Shown here one piece after another: positions 1-7,700 of a DNA stretch of 38,720 nucleotides. Position numbers and translations under genes: made by a program. Below the pieces are notes generated by a model that was given only the letters and a program-made list of their open reading frames with translations, searched no databases and had not been told where the DNA came from. This DNA comes from CAYRIY01 sp964424335 (GTDB lineage: Bacteria; Bacillota; Limnochordia; DTU080; RSA5), in NCBI GenBank assembly GCA_964424335.1, contig CAYRIY010000026.1, positions 1 to 38,720 of the forward strand, written 5' to 3'. Positions within the stretch are counted from its first letter, which is position 1. Every line of letters begins with the position of its first letter.

Positions 1-150
1 GCGCATCAACACATCGCCCGCATCGCAGCGACGCTGGCCAATCTTCGTCCTCAGCCTCAGAAAAAGCGCGTTTTCTCAAAGCAGAGGTGCTGCCTAGATC
101 TCTTGGAGGTTGCTGACCCTACGGTCACGAAAAAGTGGCCAAGATCGTAG
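1..150 (+). CDS. Possible C-terminal tail of a gene cut by the window edge
   Basis: Frame 1 is open from the first base to a TAG at 148-150 and would encode the last 49 residues of a protein that begins outside the window. The stretch is basic and partly helical in character (HIARIAATLANL near its start). The other two forward frames close by about 102 and 114. I recognise no domain, and the frame may be open by chance. Bases 151-180 hold the ribosome binding site of the next gene. Confidence 0.25.
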   Translation, partial: AHQHIARIAATLANLRPQPQKKRVFSKQRCCLDLLEVADPTVTKKWPRS

Positions 151-180
151 CGCGGCCATGGCACGAGGAGGAATCGTCTT

Positions 181-759
181 TTGAGCTTTTCTCACTTGCG
201 ACGTGTAAGCACAGCTGCGGCGTTCGTCTTGACGCTCCTATTGGTCGGAGTCTCCGTGTCGGCATCGGATGGAGGCACCTTGGCCGAGCGGGTGCAGCGC
301 ATTTGTTCTGAAACGCCCGCACGTGTCACCGCGGCGTTTTGTAGTATGCAGCCAGGATCGATCCGGCTCCTCGGACCGGACGGCGCAAGTGTTGATGTCG
401 ACGTGCTGATTGCGGACAACGCGGTTCGGCGTGCGGCGGGGTATCAGTTCATCGCAGGCGACGTCGTGCAAGAAACAGCCATCTTCTTTTTGTTCGAGGC
501 GGCGACGGCAGGCAGCTTTCACATGTGTAACGTGGAGGTCCCGCTCGATATCATATGGTTTCGCGCGAATGGGAGCATCCTTGACGCACTGCTAATGCGC
601 CCTGGAGGCGTGGGGAATCCGAGCCTCTGCGCTCAAACATACCAGCCGCGTCGGTTTGGGGCGTACCAGTTTGCGCTGGAGCTTCCGGAAGGAGGGATCG
701 AGCGGCTCGGGATTTCCAATCTGGCCGAGTGGTCGCTCGATGTGGGCTCGTGGAATTGA
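181..759 (+). CDS. Exported DUF192 family protein
   Basis: This 192-residue protein has an N-terminal signal peptide (about residues 1-29, ending SVSAS). Its DUF192 domain covers about residues 60-190. The family's core appears as FHMCNVEVPLDIIWF followed by a Gly-rich turn and a Pro-Gly pair. DUF192 proteins are small single-domain proteins, usually exported, and their biochemical role is not established. The start is TTG at 181, placed nine bases after a perfect AGGAGG (166-171). The stop overlaps the likely start of the next gene (ATTGA at 755-759), so the two are probably translated together. Family assignment is fairly sure; function is unknown. Confidence 0.75.
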   Translation: MSFSHLRRVSTAAAFVLTLLLVGVSVSASDGGTLAERVQRICSETPARVTAAFCSMQPGSIRLLGPDGASVDVDVLIADNAVRRAAGYQFIAGDVVQETAIFFLFEAATAGSFHMCNVEVPLDIIWFRANGSILDALLMRPGGVGNPSLCAQTYQPRRFGAYQFALELPEGGIERLGISNLAEWSLDVGSWN

Positions 760-1925
760 AAAGAAAAGGAGCGGGTCGCGCCCTGCGTGCTGCGCTCCCG
801 CTCGTTGCGGTCATGTTGGCCTCCTTGGCGGCTTGCGGCGCCCCGGTCGCTACGTCCGTCACCCTCGAGAAGATCGCCGATGGACTTGCCCAACCCGTCC
901 ACATTCTTCAGGCGCCTGGCGATGACGCTTCCCTTTACATCGTGGAGAAAGTCGGCCGGATCAGGGTTTTGAGAAACGGCAGTATGAGGGCCCAGCCGTT
1001 GCTGGATATCTCGCACTTGGTGTCTCGTGGGTACGAGCAGGGACTTCTTGGAGCCGCCTTTCACCCGAGATTTCCTGAGAACGGCTGGCTTTTTGTCAAT
1101 TACACGGACGCTCGCGGGCACACTCGGGTCATGCGATACACCGTCGACCGCGGGACAGGCCTGGCCTTGCCGGAGTCGGCGACGCTGATCCTATCGATCG
1201 AGCAGCCTGCATCAAACCACAACGGCGGCATGATCGCGTTTGGTCCCGACGGCTACCTCTACATCGCTTCGGGTGACGGGGGGAGAGCAGGAGACCCTTG
1301 GCGAAACGCCCAAAATCTGAACACGCTTCTTGGAAAGCTCCTCAGGATCGATGTCGACAGCGCAGAACCGTACGCTGTGCCAAGCGATAATCCGTTCGTC
1401 GGATCCCCCGGTGCGCGGGGCGAGATCTGGGCGTATGGACTGCGTAATCCGTGGCGGTTTTCGTTCGATCGAGAGACGGGCGACCTGTACATCGCGGATG
1501 TCGGGCAAAGCGTCTGGGAGGAAGTGAATGTTCAGTCGGCCGCAAGCGCAGGCGGCGACAACTACGGATGGAATCGGGCGGAAGGGCCGGCGTGTTATCC
1601 TCCGGGACAGTCATGCGACTTCGAAGGCCTGACGATGCCGGTTGCGGCATACCGGCACGGCTCGGGCGGCGTGTGCTCGATCACCGGGGGGTATGTGTAT
1701 CGAGGCTCGGCCTTGCCGTCGCTTGTCGGGCGGTATGTCTTTGCAGACTACTGTGCCGGGACGATATGGACGATCACCGCAGGCGCCGGAGAGCCACTCG
1801 AACGAAGTCGAGAAACGTTGATCGAGAGCGGGTTTCGCATATCGGGATTTGGCGAGGATCACCGCGGAGAGCTGTATGTCGCAGCCATCGACCGAGGTGA
1901 GGTCTACAAAGTGATCCCAACGTAG
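756..1925 (+). CDS. Lipoprotein of the glucose/sorbosone dehydrogenase (GSDH) beta-propeller family
   Basis: The protein has a lipoprotein signal (LASLAAC, with Cys about residue 26 from the TTG start) followed by a six-bladed beta-propeller of the GSDH type. Family motifs are clear: NHNGGMIAFGPDGYLYIASG, GLRNPWRFSFD, EEVN and NYGWN. Characterised relatives are PQQ-dependent soluble aldose sugar dehydrogenases that oxidise sugars outside the cytoplasm; the His of NHNGG corresponds to the catalytic base region. PQQ dependence and substrate cannot be read from this sequence. I prefer the TTG at 756, overlapping the upstream stop, over an in-frame GTG at 729, because it gives a compact basic signal peptide (MKRKGAGRALR). 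The gene forms a pair with the upstream DUF192 gene. Confidence 0.85.
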   Translation: MKRKGAGRALRAALPLVAVMLASLAACGAPVATSVTLEKIADGLAQPVHILQAPGDDASLYIVEKVGRIRVLRNGSMRAQPLLDISHLVSRGYEQGLLGAAFHPRFPENGWLFVNYTDARGHTRVMRYTVDRGTGLALPESATLILSIEQPASNHNGGMIAFGPDGYLYIASGDGGRAGDPWRNAQNLNTLLGKLLRIDVDSAEPYAVPSDNPFVGSPGARGEIWAYGLRNPWRFSFDRETGDLYIADVGQSVWEEVNVQSAASAGGDNYGWNRAEGPACYPPGQSCDFEGLTMPVAAYRHGSGGVCSITGGYVYRGSALPSLVGRYVFADYCAGTIWTITAGAGEPLERSRETLIESGFRISGFGEDHRGELYVAAIDRGEVYKVIPT

Positions 1926-1982
1926 GACGACAGGCAGCCAGCGCGACTCGCAGCACGACTTTTTCGCCGGCCTACGAGCGCC

Positions 1983-2666
1983 TTACGAGCCGCTACTTAG
2001 ACGTTGCACCCGAACGTCGCTAAGCGCCTCACGGGCGAGCGCTTTGCGCTGCTCTTTGATGCGCAAAAACATAGGACCGTTGAACGGCGCGAGCTCTTCG
2101 ACCGTAACGGTTGCGCCCGGCTCGATGCCTTGCTCGACGAGGTACTCAAGGAGCGAACGGTTTCGTTCAGGCAGGCTCACAATCCGGGCCTCATCGCCTG
2201 GCTCGAGACTCTCGAGGCTCTCCATGAGCGGGCAACCCACCCTGCCCTCCAGAGAGGGAATAGGAAAGCCGTGGGGACAAGTTTCAGGTTCGCCAAGCAC
2301 TTCGGCCAACCGACTCTCTACTTCGTCGCTCATCGCGTGCTCCAACTTGCACGCTTCATCGTAGATGAGGTGGAGCGGGAGTTTCAACACATCGCTCAAA
2401 AGACGTTCGGCAAGCCGCATGCGCCTCACCAAGCGACGCGCATCGACGGCGCCCTGTTCGGTCAGGGTGATGCCGTCGGCTCCGGACGTGTCGACGAGCT
2501 CATTTTGCTCCATCCGCTTGATCATTTCGGAGGCAGAGGCGGGGGAGACTCCCATGAATTCGGCAACCTTGGTCACGGTGACGGGAGGACTCTCCTGGCC
2601 GAGCAGAAGAATCGCCTTGAGATACATTTCCGCTTTTTCTGTCTTGCCAATATTGTGGGTTGCCAT
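1983..2666 (-). CDS. DtxR/IdeR-type iron-dependent repressor
   Basis: This 227-residue transcription factor has the DtxR order: an N-terminal winged helix (residues about 5-65), a dimerisation and metal-binding domain (about 66-140) with the DEAC..LEH motif, and a C-terminal FeoA/SH3-like domain (about 150-220). The primary metal site of DtxR is retained: Met in EMYL, then Cys, Glu and His in ACKLEH. The Cys points to ferrous iron rather than manganese. Two ancillary-site histidines of DtxR are replaced (RRMRLAERLL has Met; LIYDEAC has Tyr). The ATG at 2666 lies 12 bases after GGAGG, whereas a GTG at 2678 touches it, so ATG is preferred. It lies 30 bases after the PerR-type gene and is probably cotranscribed with it. 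It likely represses iron-uptake genes when iron is plentiful. Confidence 0.85.
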   Translation of the reverse strand: MATHNIGKTEKAEMYLKAILLLGQESPPVTVTKVAEFMGVSPASASEMIKRMEQNELVDTSGADGITLTEQGAVDARRLVRRMRLAERLLSDVLKLPLHLIYDEACKLEHAMSDEVESRLAEVLGEPETCPHGFPIPSLEGRVGCPLMESLESLEPGDEARIVSLPERNRSLLEYLVEQGIEPGATVTVEELAPFNGPMFLRIKEQRKALAREALSDVRVQRLSSGS

Positions 2667-2696
2667 TGGATGATCCACCCTCCACGAATGATACGT

Positions 2697-3134
2697 TCAG
2701 CGGCAGAGCGCGCAGCGTCCCCGGAAGACGAGGATTTGTTCTTCGATCTCAAAGCCTGTTTCGTCGACCGCAGACGCATGTTTGTCGATTTCCATGGGCC
2801 GGTCCACGACGCGGCCACACCCGTTGCAAACTAGGTGTGCGTGGGGCGCGACATTGCGATCCACCCGGAGCGATCCTGCCCCAAGTGTGGTCAATTTGAT
2901 TGCGCCGATGTCGGACAGCTCAGTGAGGGTCGTGTAGACTGTCTTAAGGGAGATGGTCGGCATCGACTTGATGGCCCGATGGTAGATCGTCTCGACGGTA
3001 GGGTGGTCGTGAGCCTCGGCGACCAGAGTGCACAGGAGTCGGCGTTGGGGGGTAATCTTCATCCCTTGGGCTTTGAACGACTCGATCAGAGACGTCGCAT
3101 CGTCAACCACACGCTGCACCACCGTAATCGACAA
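2697..3134 (-). CDS. perR: PerR-type Fur family regulator
   Basis: This 145-residue Fur-family protein has an N-terminal winged helix with ITPQRRLL, and two CxxC pairs (CNGC and CALC) that hold the structural zinc. The regulatory-site ligands of Bacillus PerR all have counterparts: His in HPT, Asp in RVDRN, the two His of HAH, and Asp in GRVVD where Fur would usually carry Glu. In PerR this site binds iron or manganese, and oxidation of its histidines by peroxide releases the DNA. The start is uncertain: TTG at 3134 lies only about a dozen bases from the predicted transcription start and lacks a Shine-Dalgarno sequence; GTG codons at 3122 or 3119 are alternatives. It is the first gene of a pair with the IdeR-type gene and probably regulates itself. 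Confidence 0.85.
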   Translation of the reverse strand: MSITVVQRVVDDATSLIESFKAQGMKITPQRRLLCTLVAEAHDHPTVETIYHRAIKSMPTISLKTVYTTLTELSDIGAIKLTTLGAGSLRVDRNVAPHAHLVCNGCGRVVDRPMEIDKHASAVDETGFEIEEQILVFRGRCALCR

Positions 3135-3141
3135 TCATTGT
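3131..3141. promoter_or_regulatory. Fur-family operator (PerR-box-like)
   Basis: ACAAT-C-ATTGT is a perfect inverted repeat with the AATnATT core common to PerR, Fur and Zur boxes. It sits just downstream of the predicted transcription start and overlaps the TTG start of the PerR-type gene, so binding would block its own expression. Outside the core it matches the PerR consensus only partly. Confidence 0.6.
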
Positions 3142-3153
3142 TAACTACTAGTG

Positions 3154-3182
3154 ATTATAGTTTAGCGAGATCGTGAAGTCAA
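3154..3182 (-). promoter_or_regulatory. Sigma-A promoter of the perR-ideR pair
   Basis: On the minus strand TTGACT (3182-3177) and a perfect TATAAT (3159-3154) are separated by 17 bases, a near-consensus vegetative promoter. Transcription should begin near 3148-3146, which leaves only a very short leader before the regulator gene. Confidence 0.8.
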
Positions 3183-3322
3183 ACTCGTATACGGGCGGCG
3201 GAGAGGGAAAACTCCAGGAGACAGGACGCCTTGGCCATCCGTCGAAGTGTGGTTTCAATCGTCGCGCCGTAGTCGAATTAGTGCCCACGGCGACTTGGCG
3301 CGGCCGAAGCTTTCAAGGAGGC

Positions 3323-4063
3323 GTGGCAGAGCTGGAGCGACTTTTTCCGACGTACAAAGGCGGCCTCGATCCGCACGCAATTTACGACGACCTGGAATTG
3401 CCGGGCGCTCCCGCGGATCGGCCGTTCATCGGGATCAATATGGTGACGAGCGTAGACGGAAAGACCACGGTTGACGGCGAGCACCGCACGGTGAAGCTGG
3501 GCAGTGCCGTGGACCGAGCGCTCATGGGGCGGATCCGTGCACATTTCGACGCCGTCTTGCGAGGGGCGGAGACTGTGCGGGCAAACCCGCACTTCCCGAC
3601 GGACGAGCTGTCGGGGAGCGAGCGGATGCCCGTGGGCGTCGTCGTTAGCCGATCGCTTGACCTGCCACTCGAAAGTGAGTATTTCACAAAACAGGGCGCC
3701 AGGCGGATCGTCCTGACGTGCGAGGCCTCCGATCCACTCGCTCGCGAGCAAGTGAGCGAGCGTGCCGACGTCCTCGTGTGCGGCAAGGAACGGGTGGATC
3801 TTGGACGGGCGATGAAGGTGTTGCGCCTGGAGTACGGGATCGATCGCTTATTGGTCGAGGGCGGCGCCTCGCTGAACTACTGGTTCGTGGATGCCGGCCT
3901 CGTCGACACGCTTTTTTGGACGCTCGCGCCGAAGCTCATCGGATATAAGGGTGACCTCTCGATGATCGAAGGCCCCGAGGCATTCACGCCGCCTGCGGCA
4001 TTGAGACTTGCAAGCCTATTCCACCATTGCGATGAGCTCTTCTTTCGATGGGCGCTTGCCTGA
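3323..4063 (+). CDS. Stand-alone RibD C-terminal (reductase) domain protein
   Basis: The protein matches the C-terminal reductase half of RibD, a dihydrofolate-reductase-like NADPH fold. Motifs are RPFIGINMVTSVDGKTT, RAHFDAVLRGAETVRANP and, near the end, LLVEGGASLNYWF. RibD proper reduces a pyrimidine intermediate of riboflavin synthesis, but there is no deaminase half here and no other rib gene nearby, so it may be a paralogue acting on another substrate. The frame is open from a GTG at 3173, but homology begins about 80 residues later. A strong AAGGAGG at 3315-3321 lies one base before GTG 3323 and ten bases before an in-frame CTG at 3332, so the true start could be either. It faces the MFS gene and diverges from perR. 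Confidence 0.8.
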   Translation: MAELERLFPTYKGGLDPHAIYDDLELPGAPADRPFIGINMVTSVDGKTTVDGEHRTVKLGSAVDRALMGRIRAHFDAVLRGAETVRANPHFPTDELSGSERMPVGVVVSRSLDLPLESEYFTKQGARRIVLTCEASDPLAREQVSERADVLVCGKERVDLGRAMKVLRLEYGIDRLLVEGGASLNYWFVDAGLVDTLFWTLAPKLIGYKGDLSMIEGPEAFTPPAALRLASLFHHCDELFFRWALA

Positions 4064-4066
4064 CGC

Positions 4067-5353
4067 TCACCTGACGGGGTGAAACTCTTCATCGCCCCGC
4101 GCGCCGCGCTCCGGCTCTTTCGAATCGCTCCCTTGTGCGGCGCCTTTTTCCTCCGACTTGGCACGCATCTTGTTCGGCGCGATGAGCAAGAAGGCTAGTA
4201 TTCCCGCAACCGCAGCGACGCCTGCGCCCCCGAGAAACATGATGGTCGTGCCCACGCCGACCAGGAGCCCGAACGTCGGGGGTCCGATCGCCACGCCGAA
4301 AAAGCGAACGGTCCCGTACAGGGATGTCACCAATCCTCGTTCCTCAGACTCGGTGGCGCCGGTGACCATCGTGTTTACGGGGGGGAGGGTGGCGCCGATG
4401 CCCAGCCCGATCACGGATGAGAGCGCTACCATCGCGATCAAGCCGTCAAAGAACGTAAGGGCTACGAACGCGGCGCACGTGAGCCCCAGACCGAAGATGA
4501 CGGCGGGTTTGTGGAGCTTTTGCCGCTTTTCGAGAAAGATCCCTGCAAGATACGACGTGAGCGCCATCGTGCCCACGGGAATAGCAAGCACAAAACCTTT
4601 CGCAAATCCTTTGATGCCATGCGGGTCCTCGAGCACGTCGGACAGGTAGCTGAGCAAGCCAAAAAGCAGGAAGAGTCCGACCATTCCCGCCAAATAGCAC
4701 GCCGCCAGGCTCGTTGCCTTCTTGCGAAAGATTTCGGCGAGGTTGTGGAGGTACTGCTTCACCGACTCCTGCTTCTTCTCGCGATCGGGCTCTTTGACGA
4801 TCCACCAGACGGCAAGAGCGACCGGGATCGAAAGGATGCCGTAAACAAAAAACGGCGTAAACCAAGTAATCAAGGCGAAAAGCGATCCAAGCACCGGGCT
4901 GACGACCTTGCCTAGGCCGTTGGCGGCTTCGAGCATGCCGACGGCCTTTGTCCGCTCCGAGGATGTGAATACGTCTCCCGTCAGTGCGAGCGCGATCTGG
5001 TACGTGCCCCCGGCCCCGATCCCCTGAATGATGCGACCGACGATGATGGCGGTGAACGGATTGTCGAGCAGGAGGGCGGCCGTCCCCGCGACGAGGCCCC
5101 CCAGACCGTATAAGATCAGCGCTGGCGTCATGATGATCTTCCGTCCGACGTAGTCGGAGAGCGCTCCGGTAAACGGGATGAGTAGGCCGGCCGGGACGGA
5201 AAAGGCGGTGATGAGAAGGCCCACTTGAAACTGCGTGAGGTTCATCTCCTGCTCCATTTGGGGGAAGACAGGGATGAGCATGGAGTTTCCGAGAACCATG
5301 ACGAACGGCACCCCGGCGAGCACGGAAAACGGAAGTATCATCGAGCGCTTCAA
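4067..5353 (-). CDS. Major facilitator superfamily exporter
   Basis: A 428-residue membrane protein with about 12 hydrophobic segments. The MFS loop 2-3 signature is present as GALSDYVGRKI, and the helix-5 region carries a drug-proton-antiporter-like stretch (ALTGDVFTSSERTKAVGMLEAANGLGKVVSPVLG, given here by its ends ALTGDV and SPVLG). The acidic and basic C-terminal tail (about 30 residues) is cytoplasmic. Substrate is unknown; multidrug or metabolite efflux is likely. The TTG at 5353 follows AAAGGAG by ten bases; upstream starts have no such site. It is the second minus-strand gene after the OstA-like gene, 116 bases apart. Confidence 0.8.
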   Translation of the reverse strand: MKRSMILPFSVLAGVPFVMVLGNSMLIPVFPQMEQEMNLTQFQVGLLITAFSVPAGLLIPFTGALSDYVGRKIIMTPALILYGLGGLVAGTAALLLDNPFTAIIVGRIIQGIGAGGTYQIALALTGDVFTSSERTKAVGMLEAANGLGKVVSPVLGSLFALITWFTPFFVYGILSIPVALAVWWIVKEPDREKKQESVKQYLHNLAEIFRKKATSLAACYLAGMVGLFLLFGLLSYLSDVLEDPHGIKGFAKGFVLAIPVGTMALTSYLAGIFLEKRQKLHKPAVIFGLGLTCAAFVALTFFDGLIAMVALSSVIGLGIGATLPPVNTMVTGATESEERGLVTSLYGTVRFFGVAIGPPTFGLLVGVGTTIMFLGGAGVAAVAGILAFLLIAPNKMRAKSEEKGAAQGSDSKEPERGARGDEEFHPVR

Positions 5354-5469
5354 GGTTTGGAGGCTCCTTTGATCCGCCGACACCAAAGGGCGGAGGCGCA
5401 AAGTTTCGTCGCAATGTCCAAACCTTGTTTTGCCCTACCGGGGTGGTTCCATTCCAGGAAGACCAGCGG

Positions 5470-6159
5470 CTAATCCTGGGACTCGTCCTCGCTCGTCTCT
5501 TCTTGGGTAACGATCGTCAGGGTCAGCTTGCGGTCAGGATCGGCGATCGAGATGAACTCACTTTGATCGGCCTCATTGACGAGCATCCATGCGGATTCCA
5601 TCGTCGTGTCCTCGCGGACCACGCGCACGTTGCCGCTCAAGAGGATCAGGCGGTCGTCCGCACCGACGTTCGCCAGAAAGCTTTCGATCAACTCGAGCGT
5701 GTCCGAAAGCGTGATGCTCGATTTGAGCGCGTCGATGCGGGCTTTAAGGGAGCTTAGGCGGTCGACGAAGAGCTCGTCGGAGCGGGCGTCCAGCTCATCG
5801 GATAGGAAGGTCACGTCACCCAAGGCGGCGAGCGTCTCGTCGTCGAAGCTGATCCCGATCTCGGTCGCAGCGGAGACTTCAAAGGAGCTCTCGCCGCTCT
5901 TGGTGAGAACGGCCCGCTCATCGCCTTGCGCGATGGCCGTCATCACCTCGGTCGCCTCGTTGTAGCGGCCGCTCGGGCTCCGCAACGTGAACTCCGCCGA
6001 AGATGCGACAAAGTGGAGGAAAGTAGCGATCCGCTCTCCGTCTACGGTCTGAAAACTCACGGCCGCGGATTCGACGTTGATCTCGCTGGCGGAAGCGATC
6101 GGAGCAGACAGGGCCATCATGAGCAAAAACGCGCAGCACGCACGGGTAAACCGATTCAC
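5470..6159 (-). CDS. Exported protein with OstA/LptA-like segment
   Basis: This 229-residue protein begins with a clear signal peptide (about residues 1-24, ending ASA). The mature part is beta-rich, with an acidic tail. The C-terminal third reads LILLSGNVRVVRED, then TTMESAWMLVNEAD, which resembles the repeating unit of OstA/LptA proteins (gain of a negative-charge or 'GNV..r.gdt.l.a..l.yd' pattern). LptA bridges lipopolysaccharide across the periplasm in bacteria with an outer membrane. The match is to part of the fold only, so other jelly-roll proteins remain possible. GTG start at 6159, preceded by GAGGTGA. It is divergent from the S41-like gene, with 177 bases between them. Confidence 0.55.
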   Translation of the reverse strand: MNRFTRACCAFLLMMALSAPIASASEINVESAAVSFQTVDGERIATFLHFVASSAEFTLRSPSGRYNEATEVMTAIAQGDERAVLTKSGESSFEVSAATEIGISFDDETLAALGDVTFLSDELDARSDELFVDRLSSLKARIDALKSSITLSDTLELIESFLANVGADDRLILLSGNVRVVREDTTMESAWMLVNEADQSEFISIADPDRKLTLTIVTQEETSEDESQD

Positions 6160-6336
6160 GGACGCTCACCTCGGAAAGTATTGCCGTGCCGTCAATTTCT
6201 CCTTGCGTTGGATCGGCTCCTTCATTGCTGTTTATTGGAGGCGTCTCATAAAGCGTCGAAACCTTTATGTTACAGCACTGCCAAAAAAGGGCGCAGCCGA
6301 GAATAATCGAATAGGACCGAGAGGTGATCCGGATCG

Positions 6337-7590
6337 ATGCGTCCAACGTCCAAACTCTTTCTCCGCCTGATCGTGCTTCTCCTTATCGTTGCTTCCGTAC
6401 TGATTGGCCCCTCCAAAGCGACGGCGCAGCTCAGCGCTCTTGAGTTGTTCGACGGGGTGTGGACCGCCGTCTCCGAGTATTTCGCGGGCACTCCTCGAGT
6501 CGACTGGGAGGAGGTCGGGGCGCGCTATCGCGAGCATGCCTCCGGCGTTGCGACGCTCGACGAGTTATACGAGCTGCTTCAGGAGATGGTCGCTCAAGTG
6601 GGCGACCCGGGCACGTTTATCCGGACCCCCGCCGAAGTGGAGGCAGCCTTGAGCCAAGGCGATCCTTCGCAAATCATCGGTGTTGGCATGATCCTCGATA
6701 TGACCCCCGATGGAGAGGTCTTCATCTTGAGCGTATTGGGAGGCGGACCGGCAGAGCGAGCCGGCGTTCGCCGAGGCGAGCGCATCGCAGCGGTGGATGG
6801 CGAGGATACGGCGGGAATGAGCGCTGCGGATGTAGCTGCAAAGATCCGCGGTATGCAGGGCACGGTCGTCGAGCTCTCTTTGGCTGACCCGGAGGACCGC
6901 GTTCGCACGTTGGAGATCGTGCGCGCTCCGGTTACGTTTCGGTACGAAATTGAGGCCCGCGCCCTCGAGGGCGGCATCGGGTACATCTCGATCCCCAGCT
7001 TGGGTCCAGGCGCCGAAGTTGAGTTTCTAGCTGCATTGAGGCGCATGTACAACACGGAGGGCTTGATTCTCGACTTCCGCCGGTTTGACGGCGTGGCCGA
7101 CGCGGACGTCGTGCTAAAGATCGCGGCCCTCTTTACGCAGGAGCCGCTCGGGGCGATCGTCACGCGCCAGGACGCAGTTGTCCTCGAGCCAACGAGAAAC
7201 TGGGGATCCACAGGCTCGCCATCCGTACCTCCGCCGACCGGACTTGACTACTATCAAAAGCCCCTCGCCCTCATCGTTCAAGACGCCGCGGCCATCAACC
7301 CGTTTTCACTTGCACTCGTCGCAGGCATGCAGGAGTCGGGGCGGGCGATCCTCGTCGGGCGCAGCGTCGACCCTGAGCTAAATCTCGGTGGCGGGCAGGT
7401 GTACTTTCAGTTGCCGGGCGGCGCGATCTTGAGCATCACCTCGAGTTACCTCGTATCGCTCAAGACCCGCCAGTTCGTAACGCGGTTCGATCCGGACGTG
7501 CCGGTCGCGATCGACCGAACTTATCTAGCCAAATGGTACCGGGGCGAGGATGCCGACGTCGACGCGGCGATTCAAGCCTTGACGAAATAA
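6337..7590 (+). CDS. Exported S41/PDZ family protein, probably catalytically inactive
   Basis: A 417-residue protein with a signal peptide (residues about 1-31), a PDZ domain (about 105-190, with GVGMILDM and GGGPAERAGVRRGERI) and the core of the S41 C-terminal-processing peptidases (about 205-400). In active members a Ser in the SASASE motif and a Lys in GKG form the dyad. Here the matching segments read DAAAINPFSLALVAG and NLGGGQVYFQLPGG, so Lys is replaced by Gly and the Ser motif is lost. The protein is therefore likely a binding or scaffold protein outside the membrane. An AGAGGTGAT lies nine bases before the ATG. It is followed by the barrel-like gene after about 110 bases. Confidence 0.75.
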   Translation: MRPTSKLFLRLIVLLLIVASVLIGPSKATAQLSALELFDGVWTAVSEYFAGTPRVDWEEVGARYREHASGVATLDELYELLQEMVAQVGDPGTFIRTPAEVEAALSQGDPSQIIGVGMILDMTPDGEVFILSVLGGGPAERAGVRRGERIAAVDGEDTAGMSAADVAAKIRGMQGTVVELSLADPEDRVRTLEIVRAPVTFRYEIEARALEGGIGYISIPSLGPGAEVEFLAALRRMYNTEGLILDFRRFDGVADADVVLKIAALFTQEPLGAIVTRQDAVVLEPTRNWGSTGSPSVPPPTGLDYYQKPLALIVQDAAAINPFSLALVAGMQESGRAILVGRSVDPELNLGGGQVYFQLPGGAILSITSSYLVSLKTRQFVTRFDPDVPVAIDRTYLAKWYRGEDADVDAAIQALTK

Positions 7591-7700
7591 GGACGAATTT
7601 ATCTTAAGCAATTGATTGGCAACGCCTACATGTCGCGGAACGCATCGTTTATAATGGTCGGGGTTGGGAAGTGTTGTGGGCTTGGAGTGAAATCCTAAAA

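Noticed and set aside
7650..7655. TATAAT before the barrel-like gene
   Set aside because: A perfect -10 hexamer, but no -35 at 16-18 bases and no extended -10, so a promoter is not established.
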